Positions 1-9,879 of a stretch of 64,000 nt of DNA are shown here, piece by piece; position 1 is the first letter of the stretch; each line of letters starts with the position of its first letter. The position numbers were made by a program, and so were the translations under genes. Source of the stretch: Termitomyces sp. T153 (lineage: Eukaryota; Basidiomycota; Agaricomycetes; Agaricales; Lyophyllaceae); the NCBI GenBank assembly GCA_018296165.2, contig JACKQL020000080.1, positions 124,001 through 188,000 of the forward strand, read 5' to 3'. The notes below the pieces were generated by a model that was not told where the DNA came from, made no database searches, and was given only the letters and a program-made list of their open reading frames with translations.

Positions 1-1567
1 CCAATGATGTGGTCCACTGCTCGACGGACATATTCCAGCATAGGGGCGGGATTCGGAGCGGGTGGTGATTTATGTTGCAGAGTTTGGGCTACCAGGGCAT
101 CGTTGTTGGCGCCGTAAGTCCCCTTGATCAAATGTTGTAGTTGGAGCGGAGGCCCTGGAGTCGTGTTGCCAGGGTCCAGAGCTGTGTCAAAGGGTTCAGA
201 GGGGGTCAGAGGGGTGGGTCGGCAGTTTTGGGCTGGCACAGGGTTGTTTGGGTCATCGAGCCGGGTGGGGGAGGTCCTTTAAGGATATCGGAGTGTATGC
301 CCTTTGGGTCGTTAGGTCGCTTGAACGGCTGATCAACATCCTCTGGATGATGGTGGGGCTTTTCCCTCCCTTGTATGAACATGTGAGCAAATTTAGAGTA
401 CTTAGGGGAACTACTTCGTGTAGGATCCTTTTTCCTATAGTTAGTTTGGGGTGGCTCCTATGCTGGGGATTCCTTCGTGGGAGGTGGCGGAGTCTGGAGT
501 TTATGTTTGGGAGTGGCATGCGGGGAGGGTCGGCGTCAAGGTTCCTCAATGTCAGGGGTTCCGGATTGTGTGGGAGAAGGTGTTGAAATAGCGGCGTGGT
601 CCAGAGTTGTCCCTTGTCGAGAGTGGGGTGCTGCAGTTCTCCTTGTTAACTTTGGGGCTCTGCTTTAGGTGGCGGGGTGGAGGGTGCGTAGTCATTCTTT
701 TCCTGACCGTCTAGAAGCTCGGGGATGTCTTGGTCTTGTGCTGGGGTTGTCGGGGTCAGGTCGGAGGTGTCGGGGCCCCTTTATTTGTTGGGCGGAGGTG
801 ACGGCCGAGTCGACCGAGGTCCGGAAGCAGGTTCTGGGGTTGGAGCGTAGCCTAGGTCTGGGGTTCTTGTTCTGTTGTTGGGGTTGTTGGGTCGAGCTTG
901 ATTTTGGTGGTTTCGGGGCTAGTTGTCGGAGGGCATAGTTCCTCGGGGGTGGTCAGGGTGAAGGTTGGGGGGTCAATAGTAGGGTTCGGTGATGTTGTTG
1001 GTGATTAGTCGCATTTGTCGGTCTGCGGAGTTGCTAGTGGGTCGGTAGATCCACAGGCGGGCTTTGGGGAAGCGCGTTCTCAGTGGTCTCATTGTGGCTG
1101 GCGATCCTCACGCAATGGGTGACTGTTTTGCAGCGGGTTGGCGTTATTGTTTGTTGGAGGGTTGGCGCGGTGCCAGAGACATTGTTGCTCATTTGGTCGG
1201 ATGGTCGCCAGGTTTTAGGATGCTGTTCTTTGGGTGATGTCGGGGTCAACTTTGTGCGAGGGAATGGATTTGGCGGAGAGGGTAAGGGTGGGGTGGGAGA
1301 TGATTTGACGGTTTGCGCGAGGGGTTGGAGGTTGGGTGTGAGTTGGGGAGGGTGTCCGTGGGGGGAGCCGTTGTATGGATGTAACCGGAGTGGAGGGGAC
1401 GTTTGGTGTCAGATCCGCGACTCAATGTGCCTCGGCAAATTGGGCAGGGCCATATGAATCATAAGGGTTTCCAGGCATGGGTAGACCATAGACATCGGAG
1501 TTATTTGATCGTGTGTGCGGAGATAATACGGGCATCACGGACGGGGTAAGGTAGAGTCTTGATATTA
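1..1567 (-). pseudogene. Degraded Gypsy internal region (element A1, gag and protease/RT remnant)
   Basis: This is the 5' internal part of a minus-strand Ty3/Gypsy element whose 5' LTR is at 1568-2727. The first codons of gag lie at about 1540-1440: a Met followed by a Pro/Tyr/Gly-rich stretch resembling the gag starts at 57942 and 23990 (DVYG and PGNPY-like motifs). Around 380-430 the minus strand encodes a KRILHEVVP-like stretch matching the segment between protease and RT in element A3 (near 54215), where A3 has EEQILSEVVP. Bases 140-470 are clearly related to 63480-63840 at the other end of the window. The distance from this protease/RT spacer to the LTR is about 1.2 kb against about 3.7 kb in A3, so gag is shorter or internally deleted. 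Bases 1000-1420 hold nothing I recognise. No continuous reading frame remains. Confidence 0.55.
1555..1567 (-). other. Self-priming primer-binding site of A1
   Basis: The 13 bases directly inside the 5' LTR read TAATATCAAGACT on the minus strand. They match 12 of 13 positions of the complement of the predicted transcript start inside the adjacent LTR (2240-2252). No tRNA-type TGG start is present here. This is the Tf1/sushi self-priming arrangement, inferred from complementarity. Confidence 0.7.
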
Positions 1568-2727
1568 TGTCAGGTTCCGCTGACCTCGGGGGCTCAGCTG
1601 CACTGGGCGAGTCCTTACTAGGCGGGCGTGATCCCCTTGCACTGGTAACCGAACACTCGAAAATGTTCCGGGCACTGATGGCTTGTGCGGATAGTTGGTG
1701 GGATGTGATCCAGACAGATCCGGGGAGGTCCGGAGAAGTCGGATTGCGAGGAAACGGGACGGTCTTGGCGGGGTTCAGGCAGAAGACCATATGGGAGATT
1801 TGCGGAAGCAAAGGAGTAGGCGGCTGTGTGATCAATGGGAGCGGAGCCGGGGTTTGATGGGAGATCAATTGGAGTTGATGGAGTCTGGGACCGAGCAAAG
1901 AGCGAGGTTCGGACCTGGTGAAAGAGTGTCGGGGTTTGTAATTGTAATCGCGGAGTTTGTGAGGTCGTTAAGGTTGATGAAGACTTGGGCACAATGGCCG
2001 GATGGAGTCACTGAGACAGCGTCAGACAAAATGAAATGGAGTCAATATGGAACAAGAGTAGATTCGAGTGGAGATACGAAACAATAATGAGAACGATAAC
2101 GAAATGGAGACAAGACAAGACCGGGAGACTGAGATAAGACTGGGAGACTGAGATAAGACCGGGAGACTGAGAGTAAGGAGAACGAGACACAAAACACGAA
2201 ACACAAGAAGGAAACAATCAGACCATAGGTAACGTTAAGCAATATCAAGACTAGAGTATGAAGAGCTACTCGACATCTTATATACTGACTACCGGAGAAC
2301 TTCGGGGTACGTCAGCTGCTGCGGCGGGGTTTGGCGGAGCTCAACGGAGTGGGCAGGTGTCAGTTGCAATTGAGGGTCAGGCCACGCTGATACATTGATG
2401 GGATCATTTGGGAATGCAGGTCGCCCCGAGGTTGTCATGATACTCTGGAATGGGTCGAGGAACCAGAGTGTTGAGTTGATGATGGGTGGCAAAGATTGGA
2501 AACAGCGGGGGTGGTTCTCAGGGTTCGGGAGATCCAGGGTAAGTGTCAGTGGCTGCGGGGAAGGCGTCGAAGTTGGCCAGGGGGCCGTCAGAGTTAGCCG
2601 GGGTTGCGTCAGGGCTAACTGAAATAGGCACAGGGCATGGGCAGCAGTTCGGCAAAGTGTCAGGGGTTATTGGGGAATCGGGGGGTTGCTGGACAATGTG
2701 CAGGGTTCCAGGGGACGGGTTGTGACA
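1568..2727 (-). repeat. 5' LTR of A1 (A family, subfamily I)
   Basis: The LTR begins TGTCAGGTTCC and ends GTTGTGACA on the plus strand, so it reads TGTCAC...CTGACA in the element's own direction. It is 1160 bp. A TATATAAG box (minus strand) lies at 2277-2284, about 30 bp upstream of the predicted start at 2252. Its sequence is much closer to the solo LTRs at 8731 and 60419 than to the LTRs at 24018 and 57972, which defines a separate subfamily. To its left is gag and the primer site. To its right is the 5' flank of the A2 accessory gene, so A1 is inserted into A2 and extends left beyond the window. Confidence 0.85.
2119..2176. repeat. 19-bp tandem repeat inside LTR
   Basis: Three consecutive copies of a 19-bp purine-rich unit (GACCGGGAGACTGAGATAA and variants) lie in the transcribed part of the LTR. 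The same array occurs at about 60970-61025 in the solo LTR of the same subfamily. Confidence 0.8.
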
Positions 2728-3246
2728 GGCACAGTTTGGGGATCAGCGGGGCATGGGAATCAAAGTTGAGCAATATTGATCAAACCACAGCAAGTAGCGG
2801 TGGCATGGAGAATGAAGTCAAAGCATGGCCACTGTTTGTCAGGGGCTTCTCCCAAGCCATTAAAAAGGGTCAGATGTACCCCAGAGTTCCTTGACTCTTT
2901 GCCATGTTGTTCTCAGCTTACTCCTCAATGTCATTAGTGCAGTCCCTGGCAGGGTCAGCATCTCCTGCCCCCTCCTTGGGGGAGTCCAAATCTTGTTGTG
3001 GCCGTCAATGTGTCAAGGCCATGTATCATAGTTGTGAGTTCTGGTCTACTCTTTTGCATTCCATCATGGTTGAATGAGCTTGACAGAGTTGTCTGCCATG
3101 GTGGCTGGCCCGTCTAAGTCTTCATCTCAAGGTGCAGCTCTGGCACCAGCTGCTTCAGCATCAGTGGGGTGCTCTTTGAGGCCCAACTTTGTCCCTGGGC
3201 AGATTATAGCAGTTCTGGAGGTGTTGCAGGTGGCCCAGGCAGATGT
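2728..3246 (+). pseudogene. 5' part of the antisense accessory gene of A2, cut by B1
   Basis: The plus strand from about 2760 aligns with 49220-49690 of element A3. A TATA-like stretch (ATTAAAAAGGG, 2859-2869) sits about 40 bp before an ATG at 2904. The predicted start (SAYS motif, then Ser/Pro-rich, then an R-x2-V-x-AMY-x-S-x-E segment) matches the start of the A3 protein at 49356. A GTGAGT donor-like site at about 3030 suggests an intron whose counterpart in A3 reads ATGAGT. The gene is broken at 3246 by B1 and resumes at 15567. Frame breaks are present, so this copy is dead. Its product is unknown; see 49356-51051 for the full version. Confidence 0.65.
3243..3246. repeat. Left target-site duplication of B1 (ATGT)
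   Basis: ATGT precedes the left LTR and ACGT follows the right LTR (15567-15570). Alignment of both flanks to the uninterrupted A3 copy (near 49690) places both at the same original tetramer. The C/T difference is what CpG decay would give. Confidence 0.6.
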
Positions 3247-4331
3247 TGATGAGTCCCAGTTATTGCTGAGCACCATGTTTTTGGCATTTTGGATTTAGCA
3301 GCAGCTGACTACCTTGAATCCAACACAAGTCACAACACTTAGCACACAAGACTTAGCCTGAGGATTGGACCGAAGCACAAGACTTTAGTGACCATGAGAT
3401 TTATTGATCACGAGAAACATCATGTGGAGTCTGGAACCTGGGCCTAAATCATCAAGGCCTAGACCCTCCCTAGTGACAATTATTAGTTAACCCTAGCAAC
3501 TCTAGCGACGAAATGGCGTTCCCTTACTATAGATGGACAAATTATCAGATGCATACCTTTTTACTGTCATTTCTTTTGCCAAGCTTACCAACATACTTGA
3601 ATGGCATCTACGCTTCAGGTATTGACATCAGATTTGTTACTTTTTGGTTTCATTTGCAATTAGGTGCTGCCAAGACTTCACCTATGATTTTTCACTTAGT
3701 TACAGACTGACGCCTCATATGCACCCTAAACACAGTGACAGGCACCATCGCTAGTGGTGCCTATTTGTTTACTTTCCCATACTATACTTTGAAACATATA
3801 AATACTGACTGTACATAGACACTAAAAAAAAAAAGACAAGAACAATTGGAGAACAGCTATCTTTGAGCCTACCAGCAAGAGATTTCACTTTGCCTCTTTC
3901 GCTCTTTGTATTGCCTTCAACCCAGGCTTAGCAATAAGCCTCCTCAACTTTGACCTCGACTTAGTGTGGTGCCAACTGCAGGTGCCTATTTTAGTTAATC
4001 CGACTTAACAACACTAGTGACTATGGCTAGCGACCAGTTTACAATTGTCTCTTAATTTTAGCCTTCCTGTAGCCACCTTTCCCTGTTTCTACCCCATTCC
4101 CTCACCCTCCACTACCTCCGTTAGAAGGGCATTTTGTCTTGGTGACATTACTGCAATAGCGACTCCTATCGACTTCACTCCACAATATAACTCTTGCTCT
4201 AGTTCTCTGGAACAATTACTGACTCACCCTCAACTATTAACTTCCTACTGCCAGCTACCCTATCTAGTGACTAGTGTTAGGTCCTCTTTTTAGGTTTCCT
4301 GCACAGCACTAGGCAGCATAGGAGCACATCA
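3247..4331 (+). repeat. 5' LTR of B1
   Basis: It begins TGATGAGTCC and ends GCACATCA, giving the perfect 5-bp terminal inversion TGATG/CATCA. It matches 14481-15566. Most differences I noticed between the two copies are transitions at CpG-type positions, for example GCGACGAAATGGCG here against GCAATGAAATGGCA there. A homopolymeric A run lies near 3823-3833. Confidence 0.85.
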
Positions 4332-4350
4332 TTTTGGAGCCCACTGTGAG
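4332..4350 (+). other. Putative primer-binding site of B1
   Basis: Three T residues after the LTR, the sequence TGGAGCCCACTGTGAG begins with the TGG expected opposite a tRNA CCA end. I cannot name the tRNA. The same sequence with one change follows the LTR end of B2 (about 40066). Confidence 0.45.
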
Positions 4351-4381
4351 GGACTTTGAAGTTAACCATTCTGCCAGAAAC

Positions 4382-5666
4382 CAGAGCTCAAGCAAAACGT
4401 CACTTGGAAAACCTTGTTGAATCACCTCTGCCTTCATTTTTGACCCCTCAGCACTCTTTGCCAGCAACCTGTCCTTGACCTCTTGCCAACAAACTCAAAA
4501 CTGCTAAAAACCTTCATGACATTAGCAAAATCCTTGCCGATTTTCCAGGCGCCTTTATCAAAAGTTTCCTCAACACACCATTTTCACCTTTGACCCCAAC
4601 CAATTCTATCTTTTTCCCAGAAGCACAATCTATCCCTTCTTCACCAACTAACCCCCTTCCTTTGCTAAACCCGACAATTGCTAATATGAACAATGACCCC
4701 ACCGCTCGGCGTGCTAGAATGCCACCACGCAATGACACAATGGTGCCAAAATGGGATGAGAGTCGCCCTAGGGAACTCCCCCAATACTTCAAGGAACTAG
4801 AATACCTCTTCACTGACTGCGGCATCACTGATGACACCCAGAAGAAGGAATATGTGTCACAATACGTCTCTTACGACACAGCAGAAACCTGGCTTGGCTT
4901 ACCTGAATTTGGCAACAATATTGGCAACAACGCTCCCCGACCATATACTTACCAGGAATGGAAGTCTGCAGTGCTTAGGCTGTACCCTGGCGCTGACGCT
5001 AGTGCTTGTTATAACCTTGGCGACTTGGAACGGCTGGTTAACCAGACTTTCAACAGCAGTTTAGCGACTTTGGGAAGGTTCTCTGATTACTACAGGGATT
5101 TCCAATGTATTGCTAGATGGTTACTCGCTAATGGTAAACTCTATTGTAATGAGGAACGTTGCTTGTTCCAACAAGGTATCCCTACATCGCTATGGTCCAA
5201 AATCATTCGTCACCTTGAAATCACTCTTCCTGACCACCATCCTGAGGACCCTTATGATGTTGACCAAGTTTTCAAGGGTGCCAAATGGGTTTTAAAGGGA
5301 ACAGACACCTCTACGACCAAGACCAGCAATGGCACCAGTGGTATTCCTTTGTCATCACCAATTGCTAATGCACCAGCTGCCCCTTCACCTACGCTGAAGC
5401 AAGAAACTTTGGAATTAACAACTACCACAGCGATAGTCAGTGCCTTGGAACGTTTGGAAGCTCTTTTGACCAACAGTAATGCCCAACCTCATCAACAGTT
5501 CGCTAACAGCACTTGCCACTTTTGCGGTAAAATTGGTCACACCATGGTCCAAGGCATGTGCATGAAACTGGAGCAAATGATTCAACAGGGTAAGGTCCAT
5601 TGGAATGCCGAAGGAAAGATCATTTTACCATCAGGCGCTATGATCCCTAATTATTTTGGCAAGTGA
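4382..5666 (+). pseudogene. Gag of B1 with zinc knuckle
   Basis: This encodes the structural protein of the element. The open part starts at the ATG at 4590. Conserved sequence with B2 extends upstream to about 4382 (TRAQAK motif), interrupted in both copies by a TGA near 4485. The body contains a capsid-like region (YFKELEYLF, WLGLPEF, RFSDYYRDFQ) and a knuckle at about 5514-5561, CHFCGKIGHTMVQGMC. This is C-x2-C-x4-H-x6-C, two residues longer than the usual last spacing. The frame stops with a TGA at 5664 and then continues open in the same sense (MEHIKEWHRL), which suggests that gag and pol were one frame and the TGA is a decayed CGA. B2 has the same TGA. Confidence 0.75.
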
Positions 5667-7555
5667 CTATACATGGAGCACATCAAGGAATGGCATAGGC
5701 TTAACCCCAGACAAATTGTTACCGGCAGACTCTCTTCCAATGCTAACCTGGATCCTGAGCAAGCAGCTATGCAGCAGTTGCTAATCCATGAAGTAATGCA
5801 ACAGGATATTGCTATGGGCCAAGCACTAAGCAAGGAAGAACAGATCGAGGCTTTGGAACGTGAACTCTTTGCACTTAGGCAACCTGGCAAAAAGTTTGAC
5901 AGTGTACAAGTACCCCATGTGGCTTATTGACCAGCAAACAATACCCCAAAGGTGACACCCCCAACTAGTGACACTTCAGCGACTTCATCCTCTTCTGGTT
6001 TGACTTCAGCTCCTGCCACTAAGCCCGCAGACAAAGGCAAAGCATCTGAATGTACCATCGTTAATGAACAACCACCCATCGCCAAGGAACCTGTCACTCA
6101 GTCTCCCATTCATCTGTTTTCCGGCATCCCTGGTTGCTATGTACCCCCTGCTAACAGGAATTTCGCTGCTCCTGACCTAACTAATGATGGTGCATATTGA
6201 ACTATGCCACCCATTTACAACATTGAGCAGTCCAAGGCAGTTTTCAAATGGGTGTTAAGCACCAGGGTTACAGTATCAGTTGGCAAACTTTGCTCAGTAT
6301 CACAGGACATCAGGAATCAGTTTAGAACAGTGGTTATGCCCAAACAACTAGTAGGCACTAGCGCTAATACAGTACAGGACCCCAGCGACATTTTCGAAAA
6401 TATATTGCTGACTTTTGCTATTGAAGAACCCCAGTTTTTGCTAGGATCTAACGTCAATACTGTTAATGGACTTACCTCGGATAGGGCACCATTTGCATCT
6501 ATTGACCCCGTTGAAGCCTACATTGATTCGCTACCACATGGAGAAGAGCTAGTGGTGCTCACTGTCACTAAGGATTCTCAGTCACTTTGTACTGTCATGA
6601 TGCTAATCAACAACAAAGAGGAAGTGGAATGCATTCATGACAGTGGCTCACAGATTATTTTGCTGTCAGCAGAAATTGCCAGTGACCTGGGACTATCCTA
6701 CGATCCCAACATAGTTTTAAACATGCAGAGCACTAATGGCACTATGGACCAATCGCTAGGACTTGCTCAAAATGTACCATGTACTATTGGCAACATTACA
6801 GTTTATCTCCAAATCCACATTTTATGGTCTCCCACTTACAACATTCTACTTGGACACCCCTTTGATGTATTAACTCGCAGTACAATCAACACACTTAGCA
6901 ATGTCAAAACTACTATAACAATTATGGACCCCAATACTGGCCAACAGCACACTATCCCTACCTTTCCTTGTGGCAAATCCAAAAGGAACCACTGCCAGAA
7001 TGTTCGCTTCAAAACAGAAGCACCCCGTTGCTTTCATCGCTGAAGGCATGGATGAAGAAGATAGTGATATAGCGATCGTTATCAGCTATGACCATTCAAC
7101 TGGTCTAGTGATTTGTATAGCTTCTTGTGATTTGGACAATGACATTTTACTTACTAATTTTGACATACAGACTAATCCTGCGCTAGCATACCTTTACACT
7201 ATGGCTAGTGACATATCTGATTTGTCCCTTCCACCTCGTTCTTATCTGGTTTCAGCTGATACATCTAATCCCTTAATTCTTGGGCAGACTTTACCACTTG
7301 ATACACATAACAGACATTACCCCCACCTACGTGAACATTCCATTCCCTGCTCAATTTGTTGCTAACAAACCCCCTAAGCAAAGAGGAGTTCAAGTAAAGA
7401 AGAAGTACAAACCTGTCGCCATGAAAACCAAGCCAGTCGCCAGCCAAGTTAGTGAGGATTTCCAAATCGAGCACCAGATTATTGGCGATCTGCTAGTGAT
7501 GATCCCTCAGCTCAATCCAGATCCACCTCCTTTTAAGCGATTCACTAGTGAATGA
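5667..7555 (+). pseudogene. Protease region of B1 gag-pol
   Basis: This continues from gag through a linker (5673-6200) into a retropepsin-like domain. The active-site motif HDSGSQI is intact at about 6636-6656, followed by the hydrophobic ILLGHPFD motif typical of the second half of retroviral-type proteases. In-frame TGA stops occur at about 5928 and 6198, both after a Tyr codon, where CGA would restore Arg. Near 6960-7040 and 7310 the reading frame shifts. The C-terminal part (7280-7555, FVANKPPKQRG) matches B2 at 43080-43300. Function: maturation of the element's polyprotein; now inactive through frame breaks. Confidence 0.7.
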
Positions 7556-8730
7556 CAAGCAAAACTTGTTAAGGACCACGACACAGGATTCCTCACTACC
7601 AGCAAAATCAACATACTAGTCAACATGGTCACCAAGCAGGAAAAAGCTTTTGCTTGGGAAGATTCAGAATGAGGAAGTTTGCGCCCTGACTTTTTCCCGC
7701 CAGTATGCATACCAACAATTCTGCATGTACCGTGGGTCCAGCATAATTGCCCCATACTCCCAGGACTAGAAAAACCTTCAAACTCCGCTTACTGCTTGCG
7801 ATGGTTTTGTGTTCTCAAGAAGAATGGTAAGCTCAGAATTGTGCACAGTCTTGAGCCGCTAAACCGTGTCACCATTCGCCATTCTGGAGTACCACCCTTT
7901 CCAGACCACATTGCAGAATCTTTTGCTGGATGCATCTGTGGCACTACTCTCGACCTCTACATTGGCTATGACGAGTGGCTTATTGACCCCACTTCACGTG
8001 ACTTAATGACATTCCAGACTCCGTTTGGCGCTCTCTGCTTAGTAACCTTGCCAATGGGATGGACCAACTCTGTGCCTATTTTTCACGATGATATTACTTT
8101 CATTTTGCAGCCAGAGATCCCCCATAACATGCTCAGCTTTCTCAACGATGTTGGCGTTAAAGGACCTAAGGACTGGAAGATTGTTAATGGTAAACCTGCT
8201 AAGCATCCCGCTAATCCAAACATTTGCCTAGTGCTATGGGAGTTCTTTGAGCTTCTCAACAGGGTCCTCCAGCGAATGAAATATTGTGGTGGCACTTTTT
8301 CTGGTCACAAACTGGTTCTTTGTGCCCCGACTTTCAAGATTCTAGGTTATGTTTGCACTCCTGGCAGATGAATCCCTGACAAAAGTCGCTTAGCCCTAAT
8401 TGAGCGGTGGGGCCCTTGCAAGTTGCTATTGGAGGTCCAAGCCTTTTTGGGCACAGTTGGGGTACTTAGGATTTTCGTCAAGAACTTTGCCCATTGAGCC
8501 AACAGTCTAATAAAACTTACTTGCATTGGTGTCCCTTTCAAGTTTGGCTCTGACCAGATAAATGCTCAATGTGACCTTTGTGAAAGCCTTACAAGATGCT
8601 AAGCCCCTAGTTCCTATCGACTATGAATTGCCTGACCCTGTCATCCTAGCGGTGGACACCTCATACATAGTGGTCGGATATTACCTTTGCCAGTGCACTA
8701 GTGACAATTGCAAGGAATGCCGCTACAACC
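7556..8730 (+). pseudogene. Reverse transcriptase and start of RNase H of B1
   Basis: RT motifs run in order: SNSAY...WFCVLKKNGKLRIVHSL (about 7776-7850), PFPDHIAESFAG, then GALCLVTLPMGWTNS, then FLND at 8138-8149 in place of the catalytic F-x-DD. The first Asp is AAC; a GAC preceded by C would give this by CpG decay. B2 carries FINN at the same site. Relative to B2, 16 codons are missing in frame just before 7770. The RNase H domain starts with ILAVDTSY (about 8643) and is interrupted at 8731 by a solo LTR. Stops at 7553, 7670, 8369 and 8495 break the frame. Confidence 0.75.
8726..8730. repeat. Left TSD (CAACC) of solo LTR
   Basis: CAACC precedes the LTR and is repeated exactly at 9875-9879. 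B2, which lacks the insertion, reads through this point (ACTGCTACAATTGCTTTGG). Confidence 0.9.
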
Positions 8731-9874
8731 TGTCACGACCCGTTCCCTCAAGCCCCGTACACTGCCCGACAAACCCCCACTTCCCCAGAAACTCCCCCCC
8801 CCCGACGCTTCGTCAAACTTCCCCAGCACTCCGCGCCTACTCCAGCTAACTCCGGCACATTCTTGGCTAACTCTGACGGCCCCCTGGCCAACTCTGACGT
8901 CTTCCCTGCAGCCGCTGGCGCTTCCCCTGGACTTCCTGAGCCCCTGGGACCACTCCCCTGCCGTGCCTGACCCCATTACATGTCATCAACTTGACACCCT
9001 GGCTTCCCTGACTTACCCTGGAGTATCACAACAGCCTTGGAACAGACCGCGTTGCAATTGATCCCATCAACATATCAATGCAGCCCGCCCTCTGATTGTA
9101 ACCAACACCCATCGACTCCATCAAGCTCCGCCAAGCCCTGCCACCACAGCCGACATCCCCGGAGCTCTTCAGTAGTCAGTATATAAGACATAGAGTAGCT
9201 CCTTGTACTCTAGTCTTGAGATTACCTATCTACCTACCTTTCTGATGTGTTTCTGATTGTTTCTTCTTGTGTTTTGTGTCCTGTGTCTCATTTTCCTTAC
9301 TCTCAGTCTCCTGGTCTTATTTTGTTTCTGTTCCATTATCCTTTTGTTATCATTCCGTGTCTCTGCCTGAATCTATTCTCATTCTCATCTTGTCTTTGTC
9401 TTGTTTTGTTCGACTCTGTATCACTCCGTTTGATTCTGTCTATCATGTTCCAGTCCTCTCGACCATAATGTCCTCATGAACTCTGCAGTTACGATTATGA
9501 ACCTCAGACACTCTTTACCACCCCCGGACCCTGCTATACACTCAGCTCCGAACCCCATCAATCCCTGTTGATCCCCCATCAGAACTCTGGCTCCACTCCT
9601 GTTATCCGTGTAGCCTCTGCCTCCTCCACACCCGCAATACTCACACACGGACTTATGCCTGAACCCCACCAAGTCCGTCCCCCTCCCCTGCAACCCATCC
9701 TCTACTCCTCCGGACTTCCCCGGACTTGCTTGGATTAATCTCCCCTGGCTATCCTCACAAGTCCCCAGTGCTTGGAACACCTCCGAGTGCTTGGTTGTCA
9801 GTGCAGGGAATCACATTTGCCTAGTAAGAACTCGCCCAGTGTAGCTGAGCCCCCATGGTCAGCGGAACCTGACA
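8731..9874 (+). repeat. A-family solo LTR in B1
   Basis: It begins TGTCACGACC and ends GGAACCTGACA, so it is in the plus orientation, 1144 bp, subfamily I. No internal element sequence flanks it and the 5-bp duplication CAACC is exact, so it is a solo LTR left by LTR-LTR recombination. The TATATAAG box (about 9180) and a decayed transcript-start motif AGTCTTGAGATTA (about 9215) are visible. Repeated GCTAACTCC/GCCAACTCT units occur at 8845-8900. Confidence 0.9.
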
Positions 9875-9879
9875 CAACC

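Noticed and set aside
253..549. Minus-strand open frame as a host gene
   Set aside because: It corresponds to degraded Gypsy protease-RT sequence in a shifted frame, shared with 63557-63820.
1568..2727. LTR shared by two tandem elements
   Set aside because: The two sides belong to different subfamilies and the polypurine tract expected on the right is missing, so nested insertion is the simpler explanation.
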